Shown here: positions 5,362-11,512 of the stretch, piece by piece | Layout of the letters: each line of letters starts with the position of its first letter | How positions within the stretch are numbered: the first letter of the stretch is position 1 | From: an uncultured Lachnospiraceae bacterium | GTDB lineage: Bacteria; Bacillota; Clostridia; Lachnospirales; Lachnospiraceae | Length of the DNA stretch: 11,512 nucleotides | Direction of reading: 5' to 3' | Assembly: GCA_947176785.1 (NCBI GenBank) | Contig: CAMWSA010000085.1 | Coordinates: 1-11,512 of the forward strand | Position numbers and translations under genes: made by a program | Notes under the pieces: model-generated | Told to the model about the DNA's origin: nothing | The model's input: only the letters and a program-made list of their open reading frames with translations | Database searches by the model: none

Positions 5362-7086
5362 TTGAAAAAAGTAAAACATTATGTACTTCCATACTGGAAA
5401 AGCTATGCCTTTGCCATTGTCAGCCTGATCCTGGCCATTCTTCTGGAGATGCTGACACCGCAGATCACCAAAATCATTGTCAACGAAGCCTTTGTAGGCG
5501 GGGATTTCTCCAGATTCGGATTCCTGCTGGCGGCTCTGGTGGTGCTGGGATTCGGCAGAAGCCTGTTCGGTTATTGTAAGGAATTTACTTTCGATAAAAA
5601 CAGCCAGACCATCGGTACCGAGATGAGAAAAGACCTGTTTGCCCATCTCCAGACACTTTCCATGGATTATTTTGACAACACCAACACGGGCGAACTGATG
5701 GCAAGAGTCAAGGAGGACGTGGACAAAGTAAAGGACGCCTTCGGCATGACGGGAATGCTGATCATACAGATCATCCTCTACATCTTTTCCGTGCTGTACT
5801 GCATGTTCTCCCTGAGCCCCCTGCTGGGACTGCTGCCCCTGGCCGTAATGATCTTCGGCGGCGGACTGAGCTTTGTCCTGGAGAAGAAATTCGACAAGGT
5901 ATACTCGGATATCAGTGAGGAAAACGCAAGACTTACCACCGTGGCCGAAGAGAACCTGGCCGGGGTGAGAACGGTAAAAGCTTTTGCCAGAGAAAAATTT
6001 GAGATTGAGAAATTTGCGAAGCACAATAAGCACTATTATCAGTTAAATATGGAGCAGGCCCGCATCGTGGCGAGATTTTATCCCGTTTATCATTTTATAG
6101 GAGCCGTACTTCCCGTGGTTTGCGCCATTCTCGGCGGTGTCCTGGTTGTCCGGGGAAAAATGGATCTGGGTTCCCTGGTGGCTTTCGTGGAGTATTCCAG
6201 AGATTGTACCTGGCCCCTGGATATGTTTGCCGAACTGGCAAACGAACTGTCCTCCTCTTTTGCCTCCTACAAGAAGATCAAGGCGATTGCCGACGAAAAG
6301 CCCAGGCTTGTCCAAAGCGAAAACGCCGTACATCTTGACCGGATACAGGGGGATCTGAAATTCGAGAATGTGGCACTGACTCTGGACGGAAACACCATCC
6401 TGTCCGGAATTGATATTGATCTTCCCAGAGGCAGGACGCTCGGCGTCATGGGGGCCACAGGCTCCGGAAAGAGTTCCCTGATCAATCTTCTGCAGCGGTT
6501 CTATGACCCCAGTGAGGGAAATATCTTCATCGACGGCACGGATATCCGCAGCATGGAGCTTTCCCAGGTGCGCAGCACCAGTTCCGTGGTCATGCAGGAT
6601 GTTTTTCTCTTCTCCGACACCATCGAGGAAAACATCAAAATGGGCAGGCGGTATTCCATGGGACTGCCGGAAGTAAAAAGAGCTGCCAGGATGGCGCAGG
6701 CACAGGGTTTCATTGAAAAAATGGATGAGCAGTACAATACCGTGATCGGCGAAAAGGGAGTCGGGCTTTCCGGCGGTCAGAAGCAGCGCATCAGCATTGC
6801 GAGAGCGCTCTCCAAAAAAAGTCCCGTTTTGGTCCTGGACGATTCCACTTCCGCCCTGGACATGGAAACGGAGCATGAGATCCAGATGATGCTGAAGACC
6901 ATAACCGATTCCTCCAAGATCATTATTGCCCATCGGATTTCCGCAGTGCGGGGCGCGGACGAGATCATCTACCTGGATAAGGGCCGGATCGCCGAAAGGG
7001 GCACCCACGAAGAACTGCTGGCACGCAGAGGGCTGTACTACGCCACATATATGGCGCAATACCCGGAACAGAAGGAGGTGGTATAA
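5362..7086 (+). CDS. ABC multidrug exporter half-transporter, degenerate-site subunit (BmrC/LmrC-like)
   Basis: The 574-residue protein joins an N-terminal six-helix exporter membrane domain (about 1-310) to a C-terminal ATPase. Motifs are Walker A GATGSGKSS (364-372, Lys370), Q-loop Gln412, signature LSGGQ (469-473), Walker B VLVLDD (489-494) and H-loop His524. Asp494 stands where the catalytic Glu is expected. This is the known mark of the degenerate ATP site in heterodimeric exporters such as BmrCD, LmrCD and TM287/288. The start is a TTG at 5362, supported by AGGAGG 8 nt upstream and a sensible MKKVKHYVLPYW beginning. The next gene starts at the base after this stop, so the two subunits are co-translated. 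The likely role is efflux of hydrophobic drugs or toxic compounds, but lipid or peptide substrates cannot be excluded. Expression probably depends on the leader terminator upstream. Confidence 0.93.
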   Translation: MKKVKHYVLPYWKSYAFAIVSLILAILLEMLTPQITKIIVNEAFVGGDFSRFGFLLAALVVLGFGRSLFGYCKEFTFDKNSQTIGTEMRKDLFAHLQTLSMDYFDNTNTGELMARVKEDVDKVKDAFGMTGMLIIQIILYIFSVLYCMFSLSPLLGLLPLAVMIFGGGLSFVLEKKFDKVYSDISEENARLTTVAEENLAGVRTVKAFAREKFEIEKFAKHNKHYYQLNMEQARIVARFYPVYHFIGAVLPVVCAILGGVLVVRGKMDLGSLVAFVEYSRDCTWPLDMFAELANELSSSFASYKKIKAIADEKPRLVQSENAVHLDRIQGDLKFENVALTLDGNTILSGIDIDLPRGRTLGVMGATGSGKSSLINLLQRFYDPSEGNIFIDGTDIRSMELSQVRSTSSVVMQDVFLFSDTIEENIKMGRRYSMGLPEVKRAARMAQAQGFIEKMDEQYNTVIGEKGVGLSGGQKQRISIARALSKKSPVLVLDDSTSALDMETEHEIQMMLKTITDSSKIIIAHRISAVRGADEIIYLDKGRIAERGTHEELLARRGLYYATYMAQYPEQKEVV

Positions 7087-8874
7087 TTGGCTGTAAATTC
7101 ATTTCGTGAAGATGAACATATACAGGCAACGGATGCTAAAAAGATCGTGACCCGGCTGCTGGGATATCTGAAAGGATACTCGAAAGAGGTAATCCTGGTT
7201 CTGGTGGCCATGACCATTACGGTGGGGATCAGCCTGTATAATCCCCTGTTAATAGAAACCGCCATCGACGATTATGTGGCAAAATTTGACATGGACGGGC
7301 TGCTTCGCCTGGCCGCCTTTGCGGTGGCCGTCAACATCCTGTATGTGATCATGGTGAAAATCCGGATATATGTAATGTCCTATATATCCAATAAGATTAT
7401 TTTATCCATACGCGAGGATGTATACGAACATATCCAGTCCCTTTCCTTTACGTTCTTTGACAGCCGCCCCAGCGGAAAGATACTGGCAAGGATCATTGGC
7501 GACGTGAATTCCCTTAAGGATGTGCTTTCCAAGGCAGTCACCAATATCATCCCTAATACCCTCACCATTATCGGGGTGCTGGTGATCATGTTTGTCAAGG
7601 ACTGGCGGCTGGCCCTGGCTGCCCTGTGTACCCTGCCCTTCATGGCAGTGGGGATTTTTCTGGTGGAAAAAACCAACCATGTGAGATGGCAGCTTGTCCG
7701 TAAAAAAGCCTCCAATGTAAATGCGTATGTACATGAGGATGTGGCGGGAATCAGGGTGGTACAGAGCCTGGACGCTGAAGAGGAGACCAGAAATCAGTTT
7801 AATGAGCTTGCCCAGGAACAGTGTTCCTCCTTTATCCATGCCTGCCGCGCTGCGGACCTGTTTTTCCCGATTATTGACACCTCCTGGGGAGTCAGTCTCA
7901 TGATGCTGTATCTGGTAGGTGTAAAGCTGATCAGTGCCCCCGAGATATCCCTGGGCGTGCTGGTGGCTTTCGGCTCCTATGCCACCATGTTCTGGAACCC
8001 CATAGCCAACCTGAGTACCTTTTTAAACCAACTTGTCACCAATCTGTCGGCGGCGGAACGGGTCTTTGATATTCTAGATACGGAGCCGGAGATCCAGGAC
8101 GCCCCCGACGCGGGAGAACTCCCCGAGATAACCGGGACGGTGTCCTTTGAAGATGTGTCCTTTACCTATGATGAAGGAACCGAGAACGAAACCAAGGTTC
8201 TGGATCATGTAAGCTTTACCGCCAGTCCCGGCGAGACCATTGCGCTGGTAGGCCCTACGGGCGCAGGCAAGACTACCATCGTCAACCTGATCAGCAGATT
8301 TTACGACATTCAGAGGGGAACCATCCGCATTGACGGATACGATCTGAAAAAGGTGAAGATCGACTCTCTCCGCAAACAGATGGGAGTCATGACCCAGGAC
8401 AACTTTATCTTTCACGGAACCGTACGGGACAATATCGCCTACGGAAAGCTTGACGCCACGGACGAGGAGATCATCGCCGCTGCCCAGGCCGTCAATGCCC
8501 ATGAATTTATAATGAAAATGGAAAAGGGCTACAATACGGAGTTGAAAGAGCAGGGAGCCGGCTTATCCATAGGCCAAAGGCAGTTGATTGCCTTTGCCAG
8601 GACCATGGTTTCCCAGCCCAGGGTTCTTATCCTTGACGAGGCCACCTCCAGCATTGACACCCACACGGAGATACTGGTCCAGCAGGGAATCGAGTCCCTG
8701 CTGAAAGGGCGTACCAGCTTTGTCATCGCCCACAGACTCTCTACCATCCAGAATGCGGACCGCATATTTGTCATCAATAACGGAGGCATCGCGGAACAGG
8801 GCTCACCTGCGGAACTGATGGAAAGAAAAGGCTTCTATTATGACCTGTATATGGCGCAGTTCGCCAACCTGTAA
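7087..8874 (+). CDS. ABC multidrug exporter half-transporter, catalytic-site subunit (BmrD/LmrD-like)
   Basis: The 595-residue partner of the preceding subunit has membrane domain residues about 30-330 after a short N-terminal extension, then the ATPase. Motifs are Walker A GPTGAGKTT (389-397, Lys395), Q-loop Gln437, signature LSIGQ (493-497, one change from LSGGQ), Walker B VLILDE with the catalytic Glu518, and H-loop His549. It thus supplies the working Walker motifs to pair with the canonical LSGGQ of the first subunit. Its own altered signature faces the Asp-containing site, as expected for an asymmetric heterodimer. It starts with TTG directly after the TAA of the first gene, with AAGGAGG (7072-7078) 8 nt upstream, inside the end of that gene. 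No terminator with a T-tract was found just downstream. Confidence 0.93.
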   Translation: MAVNSFREDEHIQATDAKKIVTRLLGYLKGYSKEVILVLVAMTITVGISLYNPLLIETAIDDYVAKFDMDGLLRLAAFAVAVNILYVIMVKIRIYVMSYISNKIILSIREDVYEHIQSLSFTFFDSRPSGKILARIIGDVNSLKDVLSKAVTNIIPNTLTIIGVLVIMFVKDWRLALAALCTLPFMAVGIFLVEKTNHVRWQLVRKKASNVNAYVHEDVAGIRVVQSLDAEEETRNQFNELAQEQCSSFIHACRAADLFFPIIDTSWGVSLMMLYLVGVKLISAPEISLGVLVAFGSYATMFWNPIANLSTFLNQLVTNLSAAERVFDILDTEPEIQDAPDAGELPEITGTVSFEDVSFTYDEGTENETKVLDHVSFTASPGETIALVGPTGAGKTTIVNLISRFYDIQRGTIRIDGYDLKKVKIDSLRKQMGVMTQDNFIFHGTVRDNIAYGKLDATDEEIIAAAQAVNAHEFIMKMEKGYNTELKEQGAGLSIGQRQLIAFARTMVSQPRVLILDEATSSIDTHTEILVQQGIESLLKGRTSFVIAHRLSTIQNADRIFVINNGGIAEQGSPAELMERKGFYYDLYMAQFANL

Positions 8875-8916
8875 CGGTACGGGATTTCCTCTGGGAGTTA
8901 TACTAACGAACGCTAA

Positions 8917-8984
8917 GATTTTCCAATTCCCGTACTCCCCATACTGCATAATCGGGCAGTATGGGATGTACAGGAAGGAAAATC
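8917..8984. repeat. Nested imperfect palindrome after the ABC operon
   Basis: The outer arms are GATTTTCC (8917-8924) and GGAAAATC (8977-8984). Inside lie GTAC/GTAC (8932-8935 and 8968-8971) and a perfect inner stem CCCATACTGC/GCAGTATGGG (8938-8947 and 8956-8965) with an 8 nt loop. An alternative pairing GTACGGGA/TCCCGTAC (8877-8884 and 8928-8935) overlaps it. No T-tract follows on either strand, so it is not a standard terminator. It could limit 3' decay of the exporter mRNA or be another dispersed repeat. Confidence 0.55.
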
Positions 8985-9006
8985 CAACCCTTCGTGAGTA
9001 TAGTAT

Positions 9007-9050
9007 AAAATACAGGCCAGGACATTCACCACGCAATGTCCTGGCCTGTA
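9007..9050 (-). terminator. Intrinsic terminator overlapping the end of the CmpB-family gene
   Basis: A perfect 16 bp stem, TACAGGCCAGGACATT with AATGTCCTGGCCTGTA (9011-9026 and 9035-9050), has an 8 nt loop. On the minus strand it is followed by TTTT and further A/T. The last codons of the membrane protein gene form one arm and its TGA lies at the loop edge. Read on the plus strand the same stem lacks a T-tract, although it may still slow polymerase leaving the ABC operon. Confidence 0.8.
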
Positions 9051-9577
9051 TGGGGCTTTACCGCACAATAGGTAATATCCAGAAAAAAAACCGCCAGCAG
9101 GATGCCGCAGAGGATCAGACGCCATCCGGGCCTGATCCGGTGATACAGTCTCATGTAGTATGGCAGCAGATAACAGTTGAGCAGCATGCCGCCCAATCCA
9201 AAACACACCGCTCCCAAAAGGCATATCCGGCCGTTCAGGTTCAGAAAATACCCACTGTAATCCCACCAGCGCATCCCCCATTTCCATTCCAGCAGGACGC
9301 TGGCACCGTACTCCAGCACAGAGCAGATGACTGCCGCCAGCAGGAATGTCACAAAGGGCCTCTGATAAAGCTTCTGTAATAAAAACCATAATAGAAGCCC
9401 GCCCACGCCGTAGATGGGCAGGTAAGGGCCATAGTACACCCCTCTGTTGACCAGACTCTGCTGTGTCACCAGGCAGATCCCCGCCTCCCACAGCCAGCCC
9501 GCAAAAGCCAGCAGAAAAAACAGAAGTACATAAAAGTCAATTTTTCTCGCATTTCCCTTGTTTTTCTTCGTCTCCAT
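9026..9577 (-). CDS. CmpB-family integral membrane protein ('putative ABC-transporter type IV')
   Basis: The 183-residue protein has about five hydrophobic segments. It shows the signature blocks of the family often named putative ABC transporter permease or CmpB: GWLWE (27-31), NRGVYYGPYLPIYGVGG (44-60), the EYGASVLLE stretch (89-97) and WWDYSGYFLNLNGRICLLG (104-122). Such proteins are widespread in Clostridia and their biochemical role is not established. The ABC transporter name rests on old annotation, and no ATPase partner lies beside it. It is the last gene of a minus-strand cluster, 47 bp after the flavoprotein gene. The start ATG at 9577 has no clear Shine-Dalgarno, and no better in-frame start is available. 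The C-terminus and stop are built into a terminator stem. Confidence 0.85.
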   Translation of the reverse strand: METKKNKGNARKIDFYVLLFFLLAFAGWLWEAGICLVTQQSLVNRGVYYGPYLPIYGVGGLLLWFLLQKLYQRPFVTFLLAAVICSVLEYGASVLLEWKWGMRWWDYSGYFLNLNGRICLLGAVCFGLGGMLLNCYLLPYYMRLYHRIRPGWRLILCGILLAVFFLDITYCAVKPHTGQDIAW

Positions 9578-9624
9578 AAGATTAGGATGCCCATTTGGGA
9601 GAGGAAAATGCCTGCTCTCAATCC

Positions 9625-10053
9625 CTATTTCCGAAAGTCTATTTCATATCTTGTGCCATGGCAAAGCAGCACGCCGTCCGTTAGGCGGATACACAGAATA
9701 CAGGTGTTTTCGTCCTCAAAATTATTGTGCCCGTTGTCGATCCAGGCGGCAAAGACCTTTCGCAGCTTCTCTGCCATTTCTGCATTCTCAGCTTTTCCAA
9801 AATAACCCAGATTCACCCCTTCGCCATGGGCGGTGAACCAGTCCCCACAGACGCCCACCACAGGATTTTGGGCAATCTGTCGCATCTTGTCAGACAGTCC
9901 ATAGGTGATCACATAGAAGGCCCCGTCTTCATAATAGCCGTTGACCCTGCGCACACTGGGCCGGTCTCCCTCCATGGTAGCCAGGGAGATGATTGTGTCC
10001 TGTCCGAACCACTCCGTCAAAATTGCCGCTGCTTCATTTGAAAGCTTCTCCAT
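9625..10053 (-). CDS. Pyridoxamine 5'-phosphate oxidase family protein (FMN-binding split barrel)
   Basis: The 142-residue protein fits the small putative PNPOx-like group in length and pattern. A helical N-terminus (MEKLSNEAAAILTEWF) is followed by strand-rich sequence with ISLATMEGDRPSVRRVNGYYEDGAFYVIT-type order (about 21-50), where the Arg/Ser part normally contacts flavin phosphate. Later come LSDKMRQIAQNPVVGVC (about 53-69) and a C-terminal strand region. Family members bind FMN or F420 and reduce or oxidise varied substrates. True vitamin B6 synthesis is unlikely for this short form. The start at 10053 has AGGAGG 8 nt upstream. The gene begins 17 bp after the Xre regulator gene and is probably co-transcribed with it. 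Its ribosome binding site lies in sequence shared with the hairpin repeat family. Confidence 0.87.
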   Translation of the reverse strand: MEKLSNEAAAILTEWFGQDTIISLATMEGDRPSVRRVNGYYEDGAFYVITYGLSDKMRQIAQNPVVGVCGDWFTAHGEGVNLGYFGKAENAEMAEKLRKVFAAWIDNGHNNFEDENTCILCIRLTDGVLLCHGTRYEIDFRK

Positions 10054-10062
10054 TTGTAACTC

Positions 10063-10095
10063 CTCCTATTTTAAGTTCCGCATCTTCCCTTCCAG
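10063..10095. repeat. Half-unit relic of the two-hairpin repeat at the flavoprotein 5' end
   Basis: The plus-strand stretch cctcctattttaagttccg and the following catcttcccttcc closely match the sequence before rubrerythrin (11348-11380), which is the edge of the right-hand array. The match covers the Shine-Dalgarno complement, the loop sequence and one stem arm. The other stem arm is missing. The relic also forms the last codons of the Xre regulator gene. Confidence 0.55.
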
Positions 10096-10367
10096 TACCT
10101 TTCCCACTCCCTGATAAAGGCCACACAGCTATCCGCTGAAATTTCTGCCGCCATCTGTTTCTTTCCGTCCAGCACTTCGCTGAGCAGAAAATCTATACTG
10201 CAGGAAAACAGCCCGGACAGCCGAATCAGCTTCTCCGTCTCAGGAAACGCCTGATCCATTTCCCACCTGGAGACGGACTGCCTTGACACTCCCAATATCT
10301 CAGCCAGCTGTTCCTGCGTTATGTTTTTTCGCTTGCGAAGCATGGCTAGCTTTTCACCGGTTGTCAT
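10071..10367 (-). CDS. Xre-family helix-turn-helix transcriptional regulator
   Basis: The 98-residue cytoplasmic DNA-binding protein carries an HTH_3 domain over residues 6-60. The recognition region is ITQEQLAEILGVSRQSVSRW (16-35), followed by FPETEKLIRLSGLFSCSIDFLL, a standard ending for this domain. The remaining 35 residues match nothing that I recognise, and the final residues (RYWKGRCGT) are encoded by sequence belonging to the repeat relic. The C-terminus may therefore have been altered by that sequence. The start at 10367 has a GGGAG-type site. It heads a three-gene minus-strand cluster with the flavoprotein and the CmpB protein, and probably regulates it. An inverted repeat just upstream is a candidate operator. 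Confidence 0.9.
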   Translation of the reverse strand: MTTGEKLAMLRKRKNITQEQLAEILGVSRQSVSRWEMDQAFPETEKLIRLSGLFSCSIDFLLSEVLDGKKQMAAEISADSCVAFIREWERYWKGRCGT

Positions 10368-10382
10368 CTCTCTCCCTCATAA

Positions 10383-10402
10383 CTTTCTACATATTTAGAA
10401 GG
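10383..10402. promoter_or_regulatory. Candidate operator dyad upstream of the Xre regulator
   Basis: CTTTCTA and TAGAAGG flank a 6 bp AT spacer, giving a five-pair core (TTCTA/TAGAA) plus an outer C-G pair. It lies 15-35 bp before the regulator start, next to a minus-strand TTGACC that could serve as a -35. Size and position fit an autoregulatory Xre operator. A second perfect palindrome, GAAAATATTTTC, lies at 10417-10428. Confidence 0.4.
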
Positions 10403-10799
10403 TCAATAGTCCTGCCGAAAATATTTTCCCTTGTGGCATTCACCCAAGGAAGGTGTACATCGCTTGGTTTGTCGCCTGCTGGAGCATAACTTGGAATTTC
10501 TGTCTGCAGGGACTATTTTACCTGATCCCCACGCCAAATAGAACCTCATTCCACGTGCATTATGTAACGTTTAGATTGCGCCGGCTGCCAATCCGTTCCA
10601 CCCGCCCACCACAGCAATGGCAGCAGCATCGTCTCCATTGGCAACAAAAAAGCAGACAGCAAGGACAAATGCGGGCCTTGACGCAGCGGCATATCGCCCC
10701 TCCCCACGGCAACGGACCATTCGCAAAGCAGATTTTCCATTGTCTTGTCCATGTTGTCCACTCTCGTTTTTCCTAAAGAAATACCAGCTTTCCCATTCC
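10403..10799. other. Intergenic region between the Xre regulator and rubrerythrin
   Basis: This spacer of about 400 bp holds the palindrome at 10417-10428 and one possible small minus-strand ORF (10546-10692), listed separately. No terminator is visible directly after rubrerythrin, so its transcript may extend into this region. No tRNA or known RNA family was recognised. Confidence 0.5.
10546..10692 (-). CDS. Possible small hydrophobic protein, 48 aa
   Basis: An ATG at 10692 has a strong Shine-Dalgarno, GGAGG at 10699-10703, 6 nt upstream. The 48-residue product has a hydrophobic middle with Leu, Met and Trp (residues 9-30, including SLLSAFLLPMETMLLPLLWW) and a polar C-terminus (QPAQSKRYIMHVE). 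It could be a single-span membrane peptide translated from the 3' end of the rubrerythrin transcript. The frame is open further upstream, to an ATG at 10752, without a good binding site there. No homologue is recognised, and the G-rich binding site may be chance. Confidence 0.28.
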   Translation of the reverse strand: MPLRQGPHLSLLSAFLLPMETMLLPLLWWAGGTDWQPAQSKRYIMHVE

Positions 10800-11339
10800 T
10801 TAATAATTCTCGGCATACATTTCAAAATAAGCCTTGGGGTAAAGGCATACCGGGCATACCTCCGGCGCACCGGTGCCCACCACGATATGACCGCAGTTGC
10901 GGCATACCCACACCTTCACTTCACTCTTCTCAAACACTGCCGCTGTCTCCACGTTCTGGAGCAAAGCGCGGTATCTATCCTCATGATGCTTTTCCACCTC
11001 GCCCACCAGACGAAACTTCGCTGCCAGTTCGGGAAACCCTTCTTTCTCCGCCGTCTTTGCAAATTCATCGTACATTTCCGTCCACTCAAAGTTCTCGCCG
11101 TCAGCCGCCACTGCCAGATTTTTATCCGTACTGCCTATATCCTGCAGCGCCTCCAGCCACAGCTTGGCATGTTCCTTTTCATTATTGGCAGTCTCCTGAA
11201 ATATGGCTGCAATCTGCTCATAGCCCTGCTTCCTGGCCGATGCGGCAAAGTGGGTATACTTTGTGTACGCCTGGGACTCCCCCGCAAATGCCGCCTTCAA
11301 GTTATCTTCCGTCTGTGTGCCTGCATACTTATTGCCCAT
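10800..11339 (-). CDS. rbr: Rubrerythrin
   Basis: The 179-residue cytoplasmic non-heme iron protein reduces hydrogen peroxide in anaerobes using electrons from rubredoxin or NAD(P)H systems. The N-terminal four-helix ferritin-like domain (about 1-135) carries Glu21 in GESQAY, Glu54 and His57 in the NEKEHAKL helix, and Glu116 with His119 in GEVEKHHEDRY. These provide the expected diiron ligand pattern. The C-terminal rubredoxin-like domain has cysteine pairs CRNC (146, 149) and CPVC (162, 165) to bind one iron. The order is the classical one, not the reversed type. The start at 11339 has AGGAGG 8 nt upstream. No PerR-like box is visible, because the upstream DNA is the repeat array. It is probably part of the oxidative-stress defence of a strict anaerobe. 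Confidence 0.96.
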   Translation of the reverse strand: MGNKYAGTQTEDNLKAAFAGESQAYTKYTHFAASARKQGYEQIAAIFQETANNEKEHAKLWLEALQDIGSTDKNLAVAADGENFEWTEMYDEFAKTAEKEGFPELAAKFRLVGEVEKHHEDRYRALLQNVETAAVFEKSEVKVWVCRNCGHIVVGTGAPEVCPVCLYPKAYFEMYAENY

Positions 11340-11356
11340 GTAAGATTCCTCCTATT

Positions 11357-11512
11357 TTAGTTCCGCATACTCCCTACCAACACACAATCCCGGCGATGAA
11401 TATATGGCCGCTTAAGGCGTCCATCTATTCATCAGTGCGTTGTACGGGAGTATGCTGTTTTAGTTCCGCATACTCCCTACCAACACACAATCCCGGCGAT
11501 GAATATATGGCC
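11357..11512. repeat. Second array of the two-hairpin repeat, ~103 bp period (left end of array)
   Basis: The unit starting near 11359 repeats from 11462 and runs past the window end. Hairpin A (11395-11433) has 17 nt arms starting GATGAATATATGGCCGC and a 5 nt loop, with two mismatches. Hairpin B (11442-11480) has the core GGGAGTATGC/GCATACTCCC with three more outer pairs around a bulged C, and the loop tgttttagttcc. Order, spacing, loops and the GATGAATA ends match the array at 1-209, while the inner stem bases differ in paired fashion. The array begins directly upstream of the rubrerythrin Shine-Dalgarno. Confidence 0.88.

Noticed and set aside
10617..11360. Long plus-strand ORF of 247 codons opposite rubrerythrin
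   Set aside because: It is antisense to a gene with all diiron and rubredoxin motifs. It is an open-frame shadow caused by codon composition.

Overview
The window looks like chromosomal DNA of a gut-type anaerobic Firmicute, most likely Lachnospiraceae or a close Clostridia relative. This is inferred from strong AGGAGG ribosome binding sites, a rubrerythrin, an FNT formate/nitrite channel, a GHKL kinase with a LytTR regulator, a CmpB-type membrane protein and a PDDEXK_2 (Rpn-type) nuclease. No rRNA, tRNA, CRISPR array, prophage or intact insertion sequence was found.

Layout. Positions 1-209 hold the end of a tandem array of ~102 bp units, each folding into two strong hairpins. A minus-strand Rpn/PDDEXK_2 nuclease gene (392-1300) with its own terminator follows. 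Next comes a minus-strand two-component pair, a LytTR response regulator (2843-3553) overlapping a GHKL sensor kinase (1530-2843), and then a minus-strand FNT channel (3793-4644) with a good promoter and a terminator. A long intergenic region (4645-5361) contains a three-way-junction-like palindrome and then a plus-strand promoter, a 26-codon leader ORF with its own Shine-Dalgarno, and a strong intrinsic terminator, all upstream of two ABC exporter half-transporters (5362-7086 and 7087-8874). The right part is all minus strand: an Xre-type regulator, a pyridoxamine-phosphate-oxidase-like flavoprotein and a CmpB-family membrane protein (10367 down to 9026), then rubrerythrin (10800-11339). The window ends in a second array of the two-hairpin repeat (about 11357-11512), with a different stem sequence but the same architecture.

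How the parts work together. The ABC pair has the hallmarks of a heterodimeric multidrug exporter (BmrCD/LmrCD/TM287-288 type). The first subunit has Asp in place of the catalytic Glu, and the second has a non-canonical LSIGQ signature. Promoter, leader ORF and terminator upstream resemble the ribosome-mediated attenuation described for Bacillus bmrBCD, so the exporter may be induced by ribosome-targeting drugs. The two repeat arrays show at least five paired, compensatory base changes in their stems, which suggests a maintained structure. A half-unit of the repeat also sits directly upstream of two genes and runs into their ribosome binding sites. The leader attenuator and the repeat family are the most interesting parts of the window.
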